From positions 1 through 64,000 of the forward strand of contig DATLJB010000038.1 of NCBI GenBank assembly GCA_035539075.1: DNA of 64,000 nucleotides, in the 5' to 3' direction. Positions 53,033 to 62,355 of the stretch are shown piece after piece; position 1 is the stretch's first letter, and every line of letters begins with the position of its first letter. The notes under the pieces were generated by a model that saw nothing but the letters and a program-made list of their open reading frames with translations, did no database searches and was not told the DNA's origin. Source of the stretch: Dongia_B sp035539075. GTDB lineage: Bacteria; Pseudomonadota; Alphaproteobacteria; Dongiales; Dongiaceae. A program made the position numbers and the translations under genes.

Positions 53033-54280
53033 TTACTTGCTGGCAAGCGGCGGTGCCACCTCGTCATGAGCGAAGGCGGCCCCCCGCGACTCACGCCCGA
53101 ACAGCGTCAGCACCGCAATGACCACCGCAACGACCCCAACGGTCCAGGCGAGGACCAGGGCGTAATTGTTGTTGTTGGCCTCGGCGTATTGGGCCTGGAA
53201 GACGCCGTTCTTCGACGCCAGAAGGTTGCCAAGCTGATAGACGACGCCTGGAAAGGTGCCGCGTATCGCATCCGGCGACAATTCGTTGAGATAGACCGGA
53301 ATGACGCCCCAGGCACCCTGCACCGCAACCTGCATCAGGAAGGCGCCGATCGCCAGCGTAACTGGCGAGGTCGAGAAGGCCCAAAGCGGAATAACCGGCA
53401 AGGCAAGCAAGGCGGCAATAATAATCGCCCATCGGCGCCCGATCCGCTGGGACAAGGCGCCGAAAGCGAGGCCGCCAACGATCGCACCGATATTATAGAC
53501 GATGGCGATGGCGCTGATGGTCTGCGTGTCGAACTGCAACTGGACCTTGAGGAAGGTCGGATAGAGGTCCTGTGTGCCATGGCTGAAGGAATTGAAAGCC
53601 GTCATGAGCAGAACCGCGAAGACCAGCAATCCCAGATGCCGCTGGAGAATCGCGCCGATGCCGATCTTGGTCGATGCCTGCCGGCGGGCGACGAAAGCCG
53701 GCGACTCATCCACCTGACGACGGATATAGAGAACCAGCAGCGCCGGCAAGGCGCCAACCATGAACATGCCGCGCCAGCCGATATGATCGAGCAGCAACCA
53801 GTTGGCGACCGAAGCCAATAGATAGCCGGAGGGATAGCCGGCCTGCAAAAGGCCGGAAATGACGCCGCGGGTCTTCGCTGGAATGGTTTCCATGGCGAGG
53901 GAGGCGCCCACCCCCCATTCACCGCCCATGGCGATACCGTAGATGGCGCGCAGGATCAGCAGCGCGGTCAGGCTCGGCGCAAAGCCGGAGGCGAATTCGA
54001 CTGCGGAATACAGCAGCACATCGACCATCAATACGGGGCGCCGGCCGAACCGGTCGGCGGCGAGACCGAAGATCAGGGCTCCTACCGGCCGCAGCGCCAG
54101 GGTCACGAAGAGCGCCTCGGCAACGGCGGAGACGCCGGTAGTGAACTCGTTGGCAATGTCCTTCAGCACGAAGACCATGATGAAGAAATCAAAGGCATCC
54201 AATGTCCAGCCGAGATAGCTGGCCAGCACGGCGCTGCGCTGCTTGGGTGTCAGACTGCGCAAATCCGACATGATCGACAT
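53033..54280 (-). CDS. MFS transporter (organic acid/sugar:H+ type)
   Basis: A 415-residue twelve-helix MFS permease. The TM2-TM3 loop GLAADRFGRRPVLMVDVLLYS and FGGLSQRIGRRWAII-like second copy (FGALSQRIGRRWA) are the MFS signatures; GMAMGGEWGVGASLAMETIPAKTRGVISGLLQAG resembles NanT/aromatic-acid:H+ symporters, though substrate is not readable. Start at 54280 gives MSIMSDLRSLT with AGGGG upstream. The adjacent YghZ-type reductase suggests coordinated uptake and reduction of a sugar-like compound, as inference. Confidence 0.88.
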   Translation of the reverse strand: MSIMSDLRSLTPKQRSAVLASYLGWTLDAFDFFIMVFVLKDIANEFTTGVSAVAEALFVTLALRPVGALIFGLAADRFGRRPVLMVDVLLYSAVEFASGFAPSLTALLILRAIYGIAMGGEWGVGASLAMETIPAKTRGVISGLLQAGYPSGYLLASVANWLLLDHIGWRGMFMVGALPALLVLYIRRQVDESPAFVARRQASTKIGIGAILQRHLGLLVFAVLLMTAFNSFSHGTQDLYPTFLKVQLQFDTQTISAIAIVYNIGAIVGGLAFGALSQRIGRRWAIIIAALLALPVIPLWAFSTSPVTLAIGAFLMQVAVQGAWGVIPVYLNELSPDAIRGTFPGVVYQLGNLLASKNGVFQAQYAEANNNNYALVLAWTVGVVAVVIAVLTLFGRESRGAAFAHDEVAPPLASK

Positions 54281-54414
54281 GGTTTGTCCCCTGAAGAGTT
54301 TTTTGCGGTCGGGCATGGGAAGAGGTCGAAGGGTGCGACTGCACCGGCTATAACACTAGCGCCCCGGCTGTGTTCCGCAAGTATCAATACTCGGGGATAG
54401 TGTCTTCGACGCCC

Positions 54415-54456
54415 GGCCGACGCGCTCAGGCCGACGCGCTCGGGCTAGCGTGCTCA
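54415..54456. repeat. Three 14-base tandem repeats
   Basis: Two nearly identical 14-base units (54415-54428, 54429-54442, one difference) followed by a diverged third (54443-54456) sit between the ICMT-like gene end and the MFS gene. Their GGCCGACGCGCTC core is GC-rich; no coding role is apparent. Confidence 0.6.
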
Positions 54457-54490
54457 GGCCGGAATCCCTTGAGCGGCGCCCCTTCCTCCC

Positions 54491-55039
54491 TCAGGCACCA
54501 CTCCCGCCGGCCTGGACGGCGGCGCGGCGCCGCTGGCCCAGGCTAGCCGCCTCAACCTGCAAACGTAGCCGCAGCACCAGGAGGTTGGCCGCCGAGAAGG
54601 CCAGGGCCAGTGGCCAACTGCCGAGAGCCAGCGGCAGAAGGGCTATTTCCATGACGACAATAAGGTAATTGGGGTGCGGCAAGTAGCGATAGGGACCGCG
54701 GCGGACCAGCGCCGCATCCGGTACGACAATGATGCGTGTCGTCCAGAAGCGGCCGAGGCTCGCCATGACCCAAAGGCGCAAGGGTTGCAGCAGGATATAG
54801 GCCAGCGCTGCTTCCGGCACCCAAAGCGCGCGGCCATTGAACCACCGGAGCCATAACGTCAGGAGCCAGAGACTATGCAGTGCGACCAGCAGCGGATAAT
54901 GCCGCTGTCCGATCTCATAGCCGCCGGATGCAAGCAGACGCCGGGTATTGCGCCGGGCGATCACCAGCTCGGCCAGACGCTGCGCGGTAACGAACAATAG
55001 CAGCAGTGGGAGGGCGACGTTGCCGGCAGATTGAAGCAT
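54491..55039 (-). CDS. Isoprenylcysteine carboxyl methyltransferase-like membrane protein
   Basis: A 182-residue multi-helix membrane protein. ARRNTRRLLASGGYEIGQRHYPLL and RRGPYRYLPHPNYLIVVMEIALLP contain the conserved GPYRYxRHPxY SAM-binding signature of ICMT/PEMT-type methyltransferases. Its ATG immediately follows the TGA of the type III PKS (TGAATG), a strong sign of coupled translation. Relatives beside type III PKS genes (Streptomyces SrsB) methylate the phenolic lipid product, so it likely O-methylates the alkylresorcinol or pyrone made by its partner. Confidence 0.87.
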   Translation of the reverse strand: MLQSAGNVALPLLLLFVTAQRLAELVIARRNTRRLLASGGYEIGQRHYPLLVALHSLWLLTLWLRWFNGRALWVPEAALAYILLQPLRLWVMASLGRFWTTRIIVVPDAALVRRGPYRYLPHPNYLIVVMEIALLPLALGSWPLALAFSAANLLVLRLRLQVEAASLGQRRRAAVQAGGSGA

Positions 55040-56191
55040 TCATGCCTCCAGCAGCTGGAAGCCCGCCGAGAATCCCGGACCGAGGGCCGAGATCAGTTGC
55101 CGGCCCTGTATCCCCCGGCGCAATTGGCGCTCGAGCACGAAGATAACCGTTACCGCCGACATATTGCCGAAGTCGCGCAACACGTCGCGTGCCTCGCTCA
55201 TGCCGCCTCGCGGCAGCTCGAAAACATCCTCCAATGCGTCCAGCACCTTCATGCCGCCCGGATGACAGATGAAGCCGTCAAGATCGGTAAAGCGCAGGCC
55301 ATGTTCGGCGAGGAAATCATCGACCGCCGCACGCATATCCTGGCGGACCAAGGTTGGAATATCGCGCGAGAAGAGAACGCCAAGACCGTCATCGGCGACG
55401 CGCCAGCCCATCACGTCGAGGGAATTGTGCCAGGTATGCATGCCGGCCGCAGTCAGCCGCGGTCCCTGTGAACCCGGCCTTCCCAGCACCATGGCGGCCG
55501 CACCGTCGCCGAACAGCGCCGAGGCGACGATATTGCTGTTCGACATATCGCCTTGACGAAAGGTCAGGGCGCAAAGCTCGACAATCAGCAACAGCGTATC
55601 GCCCTCCGGATGGACCCTGGCGATATCGGCGGCGTGACTGAGGCCGACCGTACCGCCGGCACAACCGAGGCCGAAAATCGGCAGCCGCCGGATATTCGGG
55701 GACAGGCCCAGCTCATTCATGATCATGGCATCGAGAGCCGGCGTGGCGATGCCTGTCGTCGAGATGGTAACCACGTTGGCGATATCTTCCTTACCCCTCC
55801 CGGCCCGATCCAAGGCATCGAGAGCGGCTTGCTTCAGCAGCGCGAGTGCGTGTTCCAGGTAGAGGCGATTGCGTTCCTCCCAACCATGCGGCACGCGATA
55901 CCAGTCAAGCGGGACGCAGGAATGGCGGCGCTCGATGCCCGCATGATCGAAAACCGGCATCAGGCGCGCGAGCTCGGAACGTTGCGGATCGAAAAGCAAG
56001 GGTGCGATGGCGGCCACTTCGGACTGTCGCAATGAAAAGGGCGGCACCGCCGTGGCAACCGACAGGATGGTCGGCGCCAGTTCCAGGTCGAAAGAGGCGC
56101 CGACACTGTGAGGATGCGGGCGATGTGTTGGACGCCGCCTCAATGCGGCTCGCGTGGATTGTATCGTCATCGTTTGAATTGGACCTTGCAC
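55040..56191 (-). CDS. Type III polyketide synthase (alkylresorcinol/pyrone type)
   Basis: A 383-residue chalcone-synthase-like enzyme. The catalytic triad is Cys177 in GLGCAGGTVGL, His310 in ICHPGG and Asn343 in GNMSAVT. STTGIATPALDA and GDGAAAMVLG are thiolase-fold motifs. It extends fatty acyl-CoA starters with malonyl-CoA to form alkylresorcinols, -pyrones or related phenolic lipids. The GTG start at 56191 is given; an ATG at 56170 is possible, and neither has a clear Shine-Dalgarno. It forms an operon with an ICMT-like methyltransferase and diverges from a DHA2 exporter. Similar clusters make methylated phenolic lipids, in Azotobacter linked to cyst coats. Confidence 0.94.
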   Translation of the reverse strand: MQGPIQTMTIQSTRAALRRRPTHRPHPHSVGASFDLELAPTILSVATAVPPFSLRQSEVAAIAPLLFDPQRSELARLMPVFDHAGIERRHSCVPLDWYRVPHGWEERNRLYLEHALALLKQAALDALDRAGRGKEDIANVVTISTTGIATPALDAMIMNELGLSPNIRRLPIFGLGCAGGTVGLSHAADIARVHPEGDTLLLIVELCALTFRQGDMSNSNIVASALFGDGAAAMVLGRPGSQGPRLTAAGMHTWHNSLDVMGWRVADDGLGVLFSRDIPTLVRQDMRAAVDDFLAEHGLRFTDLDGFICHPGGMKVLDALEDVFELPRGGMSEARDVLRDFGNMSAVTVIFVLERQLRRGIQGRQLISALGPGFSAGFQLLEA

Positions 56192-56494
56192 GAAGCTGTT
56201 AACATTGAGGCGGCGCGAGAGGACGGCCGTAGAGCATCAAGATGATGCTTCTCTTCTAATGTTCAATGTGACATTTCCGATGACATGATCCGCAAAATTA
56301 CCTTCTGTCGAACAGGGAATAAAGCCATGGACGACGCGGTCATCTCTGAATGTCTGCTGTCGCCTGATGTGCCGCTTTCTCTTCAATCAGGCGAAGCGCG
56401 CGATCATCTATGTCCTCCCATAACTTGTTCGCTGTCGGAACTCTTACAAGAGGCTTTGCCGGAACGGGCCGACCAGATGTGATGATCCGCCGGG
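56192..56494. promoter_or_regulatory. Divergent PKS/exporter promoter region with two dyads
   Basis: The 303-base region between the PKS operon (minus) and the DHA2 exporter (plus) has AGCATCA-AGA-TGATGCT (7-3-7, perfect) at 56233-56249, 42 bases from the PKS start, and an 11-base palindrome AATGTGACATT at 56265-56275. These are candidate operators for coordinated control. A 65-codon and a 72-codon open frame here have no recognisable family. Confidence 0.5.
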
Positions 56495-58162
56495 ATGAAA
56501 CGCGGATCATCGCTTGCGAAGAACGAGAAAGCAGGTACTGACGTGCAAGAAGAACCATCAGTCGATGCCATCAGCCATACCGAGCATTCCGCCGGAGCCA
56601 TCGCCGTCTGGCTGGGTTTTTCGGCGCTGTGCCTCGGCATGTTCATGGCGGTTCTCGACATACAGATCGTCGCGACATCACTGCCCGACATCCAATCCGG
56701 GCTCGGCATCGCGCCGTCGCAGATGAGCTGGATTCAGACCGCCTATCTGATCGCCGAGATCATCACCATCCCGCTGACGGGGAGACTGACGCGCATCTTC
56801 GGGCTCAGATATCTCGGCATCGGCGCGGTCATCGGCTTTGCCTGCGCCTCAGCGCTTTGCGCTGCCAGCAGCGGCTTCCTCAGCCTTGTCATTGGCCGCA
56901 TTCTGCAAGGCCTTGCCGGCGGATGTCTGATACCAGCGGTCTTCTCCGCGGTCTTTCTGATATTTCCGGATCGCCGACAGGCCCTCGCCACCGGGATCGC
57001 CGGCAGCGTGGCGGTTCTTGCGCCTGCCATCGGACCGCTGATCGGCGGCTGGATCACCGACACCTATTCATGGCACTGGCTGTTCCTGATCAACATCGCC
57101 CCGGCAGTGATCGCGTCCCTCGTCGTGTTCTTCTGCTTCTCCGCGCGGCCGGTCACCTGGTCGGAATGGCGCCGCCTCGACTGGACGGGCGTCGCCATGA
57201 TGGCGGTGTCGCTCGCTTGTCTGGAGATAGCTCTGAAGCAGGCGCCACAGCTTGGTTGGCTGGCCCCGCCCGTTCTACCCCTGTGGCTTGGCGTCGTTAT
57301 TCCAGGCGTGCTGTTTTGCCGGCGGAGCTGGCGTTCGCCCTACCCGGTCGTTGATCTACACCTGTTGCGCCGGGCCGATTACGCCACCGGCTGCTGCTTA
57401 AGTTTCATTCTCGGCATCGGCCTGTTCGGCGCGTCTTTCCTGATGCCGGTCTTCCTGGGTTTTGTCCGCCTGCATAGCGCTTTCGAGATCGGCCAGGTCA
57501 TGCTGGTTACCGGCATTGCGCAATTACTGATTGCCCCGGCTGCGGTCTGGCTCGAACGCCGTCATGACCGTCGCTTCCTGTCGCCTTATCACCTGAGCCT
57601 CGCCGGCTTCCTGGCCCTGGCAATCGGGCTGGGCCTCAGCGCTTTTTCCACTTTCGCCAGCGATTTCGACCAGATGTTCTGGCCACAGGTCCTGCGCGGC
57701 GTTGCCTTCATGTTCTGCCTGCTGCCACCGACGCGCCTCGCCCTCGACGGCCTGCCGGCCGCCGTCGTCGCCGATGGCAGCGCGCTGTTCAATCTTATGC
57801 GCAATCTGGGCGGCGCCATCGGCCTTGCGGTGATCGACACGATCATCTGGCAGCGGGCGCCGGCCGAAGCGCATCACCTGGTGACCCGCCTGCTGGCCGG
57901 CGACGCGGCGGCGGCGCGATTCGTCGGGCTTGATACCGATCGCTTTGTCGGCAAGCCCATCACCATGCCGGATCAGGCGACCCAGGAGCTGCTGCGACCT
58001 GCCATCGAACGGGCCGGCCTGGTCATGGCAATCAACGAAGCCTGGGCCGTGATCGCCATTGCAGCCCTGATGGGCGCGGCGATCGCCTGCCTGATGGCTT
58101 TGGGGAGGCGGGCCGACAAAAATTTTGCCGAATCACCGGCTGCGACTCGGGAGCATGCGTGA
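56495..58162 (+). CDS. DHA2-family (EmrB/QacA-like) MFS exporter
   Basis: A 555-residue 14-helix permease. FMAVLDIQIVATSLPDIQSGLG (motif D1, with the conserved aspartate), PLTGRLTRIFGLRYLG (motif A) and RILQGLAGGCLIPAVFSAVFLIFPDRRQ (motif B) identify DHA2. It exports drugs or lipophilic compounds by proton antiport. No EmrA partner is adjacent. Being divergent from the type III PKS operon it may export the phenolic lipid, but that is inference. The first 30 residues are hydrophilic. Translation of the peptidase gene overlaps its stop. Confidence 0.92.
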   Translation: MKRGSSLAKNEKAGTDVQEEPSVDAISHTEHSAGAIAVWLGFSALCLGMFMAVLDIQIVATSLPDIQSGLGIAPSQMSWIQTAYLIAEIITIPLTGRLTRIFGLRYLGIGAVIGFACASALCAASSGFLSLVIGRILQGLAGGCLIPAVFSAVFLIFPDRRQALATGIAGSVAVLAPAIGPLIGGWITDTYSWHWLFLINIAPAVIASLVVFFCFSARPVTWSEWRRLDWTGVAMMAVSLACLEIALKQAPQLGWLAPPVLPLWLGVVIPGVLFCRRSWRSPYPVVDLHLLRRADYATGCCLSFILGIGLFGASFLMPVFLGFVRLHSAFEIGQVMLVTGIAQLLIAPAAVWLERRHDRRFLSPYHLSLAGFLALAIGLGLSAFSTFASDFDQMFWPQVLRGVAFMFCLLPPTRLALDGLPAAVVADGSALFNLMRNLGGAIGLAVIDTIIWQRAPAEAHHLVTRLLAGDAAAARFVGLDTDRFVGKPITMPDQATQELLRPAIERAGLVMAINEAWAVIAIAALMGAAIACLMALGRRADKNFAESPAATREHA

Positions 58163-58934
58163 GAACGACTTGCAGTGGCCACGCCGCCTGCATACTCTCG
58201 TTGTGGTTAATGCCAATCGAGCTGCGAGTCGGATCGTGTCAGAGACAATTCTGGTCACCGGATTTGAGCCTTTCGGCGGCATCGTCGGCAACCCGACCAT
58301 GGATATCGTGGCGGCGCTGCATGGTGGCCGCGTCGACGGTCGGCAAGTCGTCGGCCGTATCTTGCCGGTCGTCTATGACGGCCATCGAGAACGGCTTAAG
58401 AGCCTGATGGACGAAGTCGATCCCGCCCTCGTCATCGGCTTCGGACTCGATTTAAATGCCGAGAACATTCGGGTGGAAACCTGCGCCGTCAATCGTGCGC
58501 ATTTCGACATAGCCGATAATGCCGGCGCTTTGCTCCGGGACGCGGAGATCCATGCCGGGGGGCCGTCATATCGCATCTCGACCTTCCCGGCAGACGAAAT
58601 CTGCGCGGCCCTGGCGATGGCCGGGATCGCCGCCGAGCAATCCGGTGATGCCGGACGTTATCTCTGCAACGCAACGCTGTTCCACCTGCTTGAACTCTCC
58701 GCCAAGAAGCCTGCACCTGCGCTTTGCGGATTCATTCATGTGCCGCCCTCGACTGAGCAGCGCGCGGCGAGCCAGGACGATCGCCTGGATACCGGACGGG
58801 CGATGCCGCTGGCGACGATGGTTCAAGCGGCGCGCTTGATCTTGCGCGAAACCTCGGCCGCTGCGCGCCGTGATCTCGCTGCCGCGCGCCCGGAATGGCG
58901 GGCAAGCGCCCCCCTGCAAATGGCGCTGCGTTAG
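58155..58934 (+). CDS. pcp: Pyroglutamyl peptidase I
   Basis: A C15-family cysteine peptidase, 259 residues from this ATG. The core starts SETILVTGFEPFGGIVGNPTM; the triad is Glu108 in NIRVETCAVN, Cys171 in GRYLCNATLF and His195 in CGFIHVPPS. It removes N-terminal pyroglutamate from peptides in the cytoplasm. The usual family start is close to the GTG at 58236, so the first 28 residues may not be translated; the ATG overlaps the MFS stop by eight bases. Slightly longer than typical Pcp (about 215) owing to a C-terminal tail. Confidence 0.92.
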   Translation: MRENDLQWPRRLHTLVVVNANRAASRIVSETILVTGFEPFGGIVGNPTMDIVAALHGGRVDGRQVVGRILPVVYDGHRERLKSLMDEVDPALVIGFGLDLNAENIRVETCAVNRAHFDIADNAGALLRDAEIHAGGPSYRISTFPADEICAALAMAGIAAEQSGDAGRYLCNATLFHLLELSAKKPAPALCGFIHVPPSTEQRAASQDDRLDTGRAMPLATMVQAARLILRETSAAARRDLAAARPEWRASAPLQMALR

Positions 58935-59236
58935 GCAGTTGGCCGGCAAAACATCGGCATCTCGCCGTCATCGCCAATCCCAAAAAAGCCGCTAAAATCC
59001 TATTTAAAATCCGCCACCACAGTGTGCCGGAGTTAATGATTTCTTCTAAACTTTGGATTACACATGTGTCCAATTAAGAAAGGGCCTCGCCGCTTTGGCC
59101 CTTCGCTGTGATGACAGCGACAAGCCTTGTTGGGGTAGGCAGCGGCTTCCGTGCCAGCAAACCATGCCGTCCATAAAGCCAATCCACGGCGTCATGATGC
59201 AGAAGAGTTCGGTACAGCAGCGGGGTTTTTGAATCG
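58935..59236. other. Intergenic region with AT-rich stretch and two hairpins
   Basis: The 302-base gap follows pcp. It is AT-rich at about 58975-59075, includes the palindrome ACACATGTGT at 59060-59069, and at 59080-59119 has two tandem hairpins (see separate entry). It probably contains the promoter of the methyltransferase gene. No gene is seen. Confidence 0.45.
59080..59119 (+). terminator. Two tandem hairpins
   Basis: A 7-bp stem 59080-59086/59097-59103 (10-base loop) is followed directly by a 6-bp stem 59104-59109/59114-59119 (4-base loop). Position after pcp makes terminators likely, but they also lie 117 bases upstream of the next gene and could act in its leader. Confidence 0.4.
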
Positions 59237-60184
59237 ATGGCCAAGTCGGGGATCAGTTTCAAGGCCAGATTGCGCGCCTGGTGGGAGGGTTACGAGGCGA
59301 CCCCTGAGGCCGAGTTGGAGGAGATCCGGCGCCAACGTAAAACACCGCGCCTGAAAATTCCTGAGGCGGAGAATCCGCTGGCCGTCACGCCGCTCGCCGA
59401 CTGGGAAACCCCTCGCATCCGCGTTGCACAGCTCGTCTGGGGGGCCGGCTTCGATAAACCCGGTGGTCCGCCGCATGTGCTGAATCTGGTGAAGCCGTTC
59501 GGGCTCGATCCCAGCAAGAGCATGATGGACTTCGGCACGGGCCTTGGCGGCGCGTCGCGCGCGATCAGCAAGGAATATGACGTCTGGGTCACCGGCTATG
59601 AAGGCGATGCGGAGCTTTCCCGGGCCGGCAAGCAGCTTTCCCTTATAGCCGGCCTCGACCGCAAGGCCGACATACAGCGCTATGTGCCTGGTGAATTCGA
59701 TGTCGCACCGAACAGCTTCGACTGCATCCTGTCCCACGAGGCGCTACACGTCTTTGAAAGCAAATATGACATCCTGTCATCCTTGCAGAAGGGCCTGAAG
59801 TCGCGCGGCCAATTGTCGATGACCGATTTCGTGCTGGGGGAAGGCATCTCGCCCAAGGATTCACGGTTGAGCGCGTTCCAGGCGACGCCGCTGGACCTTT
59901 GGCGGCCGGATCAATACGAGCAGCGCCTCGGCGAGGTCAATCTCGACCTTCGCATCAGCGAGGACATCACCGAGAGCTATCGCAAGATGATCCTGCAAGG
60001 CTGGATGAACTTCGCCCAAGGCGACCAGCACACCTTTGCCACGGCGAAGGCGCATCCCGGCGCCGTGATCGCCGAACTCAACCTCTGGACCAAGCGCCTG
60101 GAAGCGATGGAACAGGGCTTGCTGCGCGTGGTCCGGTTCTATGCCATCAAGAAGGCCGGCGCCAAGCTGATGTCCGACTGGTAA
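59237..60184 (+). CDS. SAM-dependent methyltransferase of unknown substrate
   Basis: A 315-residue class I methyltransferase. SMMDFGTGLGGASRAISKEYDVWVTGYEGDAEL provides motif I and the acidic motif II; FDCILSHEALHVF is the motif IV region. Residues 1-75 are an N-terminal extension rich in charged residues (EATPEAELEEIRRQRKTPRL), and C-terminal 100 residues are helical. No family-specific substrate motif is evident. It converges with an aldo/keto reductase with 18 bases between. Confidence 0.8.
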   Translation: MAKSGISFKARLRAWWEGYEATPEAELEEIRRQRKTPRLKIPEAENPLAVTPLADWETPRIRVAQLVWGAGFDKPGGPPHVLNLVKPFGLDPSKSMMDFGTGLGGASRAISKEYDVWVTGYEGDAELSRAGKQLSLIAGLDRKADIQRYVPGEFDVAPNSFDCILSHEALHVFESKYDILSSLQKGLKSRGQLSMTDFVLGEGISPKDSRLSAFQATPLDLWRPDQYEQRLGEVNLDLRISEDITESYRKMILQGWMNFAQGDQHTFATAKAHPGAVIAELNLWTKRLEAMEQGLLRVVRFYAIKKAGAKLMSDW

Positions 60185-60202
60185 AGGCCGGCTGCGCTTC
60201 TT

Positions 60203-61186
60203 CTACCAGCGCTGATGCACGTGTTGGCGGATATAGCTGTCATAAATCGCGGCGATCGCCTGCATTTGCGCCGCACTGAGCGGCGCCAGAGAAGCGGCGG
60301 CGACATTATCGGCGGCTTGCTGCGCATTCTTGGCGCCCGGGATGACCGTCGTCACCGCATCGAACATCAAGATCCAGCGTAGCGCCCATTGCGCCATGGA
60401 AGCGCCCTGCGGCACCAGCGGCCGCAGAGCCTCGACGGCAGCCAGGCCGACCTCGTAGGGCACGCCGGAGAAGGTTTCGCCGACATCGAAGGCCTCACCA
60501 TGGCGATTGAACTGGCGGTGATCAGCGGGATCGAAGACCGTATCGGCGCGCAGCTTGCCGGTCAGCAGGCCGCTGGCCAAGGGCACGCGCGCGACGATGC
60601 CGACCTGCTTCTGCTTCGCCAGCGCAAAGAGCCTTTCCGCCGGGCGCGGGCGGAACATGTTGAAGATGATCTGAATGCTGGCAATCGGATAATCCAACGC
60701 CTTGATGGCTTCATCGATCTTTTCGACGCTGACGCCGTAACCGCGCAGCTTGCCGGCGGCGACCAGGCGATCGAGACCGGCGAAGATTTCCGGCCGGCTG
60801 TAGACCTCGGTCGGCGGGCAATGCAGTTGCAGAAGATCGAGCCGCTCCGCCTGCAGATTGCGCAGTGAATCCTCGATATAGCCGGTCAGGGCCTCCACTG
60901 TATAACCGGCCGAGACATGCGGCGAAATCTTGCGGCCGGCCTTGGTCGCGACGATGACATCGGGATGGCCACGCGCCGCCAGCACCTTGGCGATCAGCTT
61001 TTCCGAGCGGCCATTGCCATAGACATCCGCTGTATCGATGAAGGTGACGCCTCGGTCGAGCGCCTCGTTCAGGGCCGCTTCGGCATCGCGGTCCGACACG
61101 TCGCCCCAGCTGCCGCCGATGGCCCAGGCGCCGAAACCGATCGCCGACACCTGCCAGCCGGCCCTGCCGAATGTCCGCTTTTCCAT
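60203..61186 (-). CDS. Aldo/keto reductase
   Basis: A 327-residue AKR. MEKRTFGRAGWQVSAIGFGAWAIGGSWG starts the barrel; FIDTADVYGNGRSEKLIAKVL gives Asp and Tyr, VATKAGRK the lysine, LQLHCPPTEVY the histidine. C-terminal TTVIPGAKNAQQAADNVAAASLAPLS is the NADP(H)-binding region. Substrate unknown. It lies 155 bases downstream of the quinone-oxidoreductase-like gene on the same strand, possibly cotranscribed under the divergent LysR. Confidence 0.92.
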   Translation of the reverse strand: MEKRTFGRAGWQVSAIGFGAWAIGGSWGDVSDRDAEAALNEALDRGVTFIDTADVYGNGRSEKLIAKVLAARGHPDVIVATKAGRKISPHVSAGYTVEALTGYIEDSLRNLQAERLDLLQLHCPPTEVYSRPEIFAGLDRLVAAGKLRGYGVSVEKIDEAIKALDYPIASIQIIFNMFRPRPAERLFALAKQKQVGIVARVPLASGLLTGKLRADTVFDPADHRQFNRHGEAFDVGETFSGVPYEVGLAAVEALRPLVPQGASMAQWALRWILMFDAVTTVIPGAKNAQQAADNVAAASLAPLSAAQMQAIAAIYDSYIRQHVHQRW

Positions 61187-61341
61187 CGCCGCACCTCTCT
61201 GCCAATGATTGATATGGGATATTTAACGCCTGAACCGAGGCGCTACCAGCCCGACGCAGCCCGCGCGCAACGGCATGGAGCTGCAGCGCCGGCGTGCCAC
61301 GCCACGACCGCCGGTTCCGGATCACGCAATGAGGCCGGCTG

Positions 61342-62355
61342 TCAGAATCCACCGAGCACGATCTTGCCGATCGACTTGCCGCTTTCCAGCAAGGCATGGG
61401 CCTTGATGAGGTTCGCGGCGTTGATGGTGCCGAAATTTTCCGCGAGCGTGGTCTTGATGACTCCTTTGTCGACCAGATCGGCGATCTCGTTGAGGATGTC
61501 GTGCTGGCGGCTGATATCCGGCGTTGCATATAGCGCGCGGGTATACATCAGTTCCCAGTGCAGCGAGGCGCTCTTGCGCTTCAGCATCCTGACGTCGATC
61601 GGTTCCGGATCGTCGATCAGGCCGACCTTGCCCTGCGGCGCGATGGCGGCAGTGATGCCTTCCCAATGCTTGTCGCTGGCATTGGTGGAGAAGATGTAGT
61701 CGACGACATCGATGCTGATCCGCGCGAGCTCCGCCGGCAATGCCTTGGTGTGGTCGATGACGTGATGCGCCCCGCGCTCCTTGACCCAGGCGATCGTTTC
61801 CGGTCGCGAAGCGGTGGCAATCACGGTGAGTTCGGTCAATTGCCGCGCCAGCTGGATGGCGATCGAGCCGACACCGCCGGCGCCGCCGATGATCAGCAGC
61901 TTCTTGCCCCGGCTGGCGCTGCCGCGGGCAATGCCCAGCCGGTCGAACAGCATTTCATAGGCCGTCAGGGCCGTCAGCGGCAAAGCCGCCGCCGACAGCG
62001 CATCGAGGCTACGCGGCTTGTGCCCGACAATGCGGGCATCGACCACCTGGTATTCGGCATTGCTGCCGGGGCGATTGAGATCGCCGGCGTAGAAAACCTC
62101 GTCGCCCGGCCGGAACGAGGTGACGGCGGAACCAATCGCCTCCACCGTGCCGACAGCATCCCAACCCAGCACCACCGGCGCTTCGGCCGTACCCTGGCGG
62201 CCCTTCCGCACCTTGTAGTCGACGGGATTGACGGAGATCGCCGCCACTTTGACCAGCAGGTCCTGCGGTCCCGGCGCCGGCTTCGGCAAGTCGAGATCCT
62301 GCAGGGCGCCGGGTTCCTGGATCGGGCGGCTGGTCACATATCCGACGGCTTTCAT
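61342..62355 (-). CDS. MDR-superfamily quinone oxidoreductase-like protein
   Basis: A 337-residue medium-chain reductase. MKAVGYVTSRPIQEPGALQDLDLP opens a GroES-like domain (VKVAAISVNPVDYKVRKG); the Rossmann fold is IIGGAGGVGSIAIQLARQL, NADPH-type. It lacks the cysteine set for structural zinc and the catalytic zinc ligands are not obvious, so it is a zinc-independent quinone/enone reductase type, although close relatives are often called zinc-binding alcohol dehydrogenases. Divergent from the LysR regulator at 62511. Confidence 0.9.
   Translation of the reverse strand: MKAVGYVTSRPIQEPGALQDLDLPKPAPGPQDLLVKVAAISVNPVDYKVRKGRQGTAEAPVVLGWDAVGTVEAIGSAVTSFRPGDEVFYAGDLNRPGSNAEYQVVDARIVGHKPRSLDALSAAALPLTALTAYEMLFDRLGIARGSASRGKKLLIIGGAGGVGSIAIQLARQLTELTVIATASRPETIAWVKERGAHHVIDHTKALPAELARISIDVVDYIFSTNASDKHWEGITAAIAPQGKVGLIDDPEPIDVRMLKRKSASLHWELMYTRALYATPDISRQHDILNEIADLVDKGVIKTTLAENFGTINAANLIKAHALLESGKSIGKIVLGGF

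Noticed and set aside
56285..56482. 65-codon plus-strand frame before the DHA2 exporter
   Set aside because: Ends just before the exporter start and has no recognisable motif; could be a leader peptide but evidence is insufficient.
56340..56558. 72-codon minus-strand frame overlapping the exporter start
   Set aside because: Overlaps the exporter's 5' end and shows no known family.
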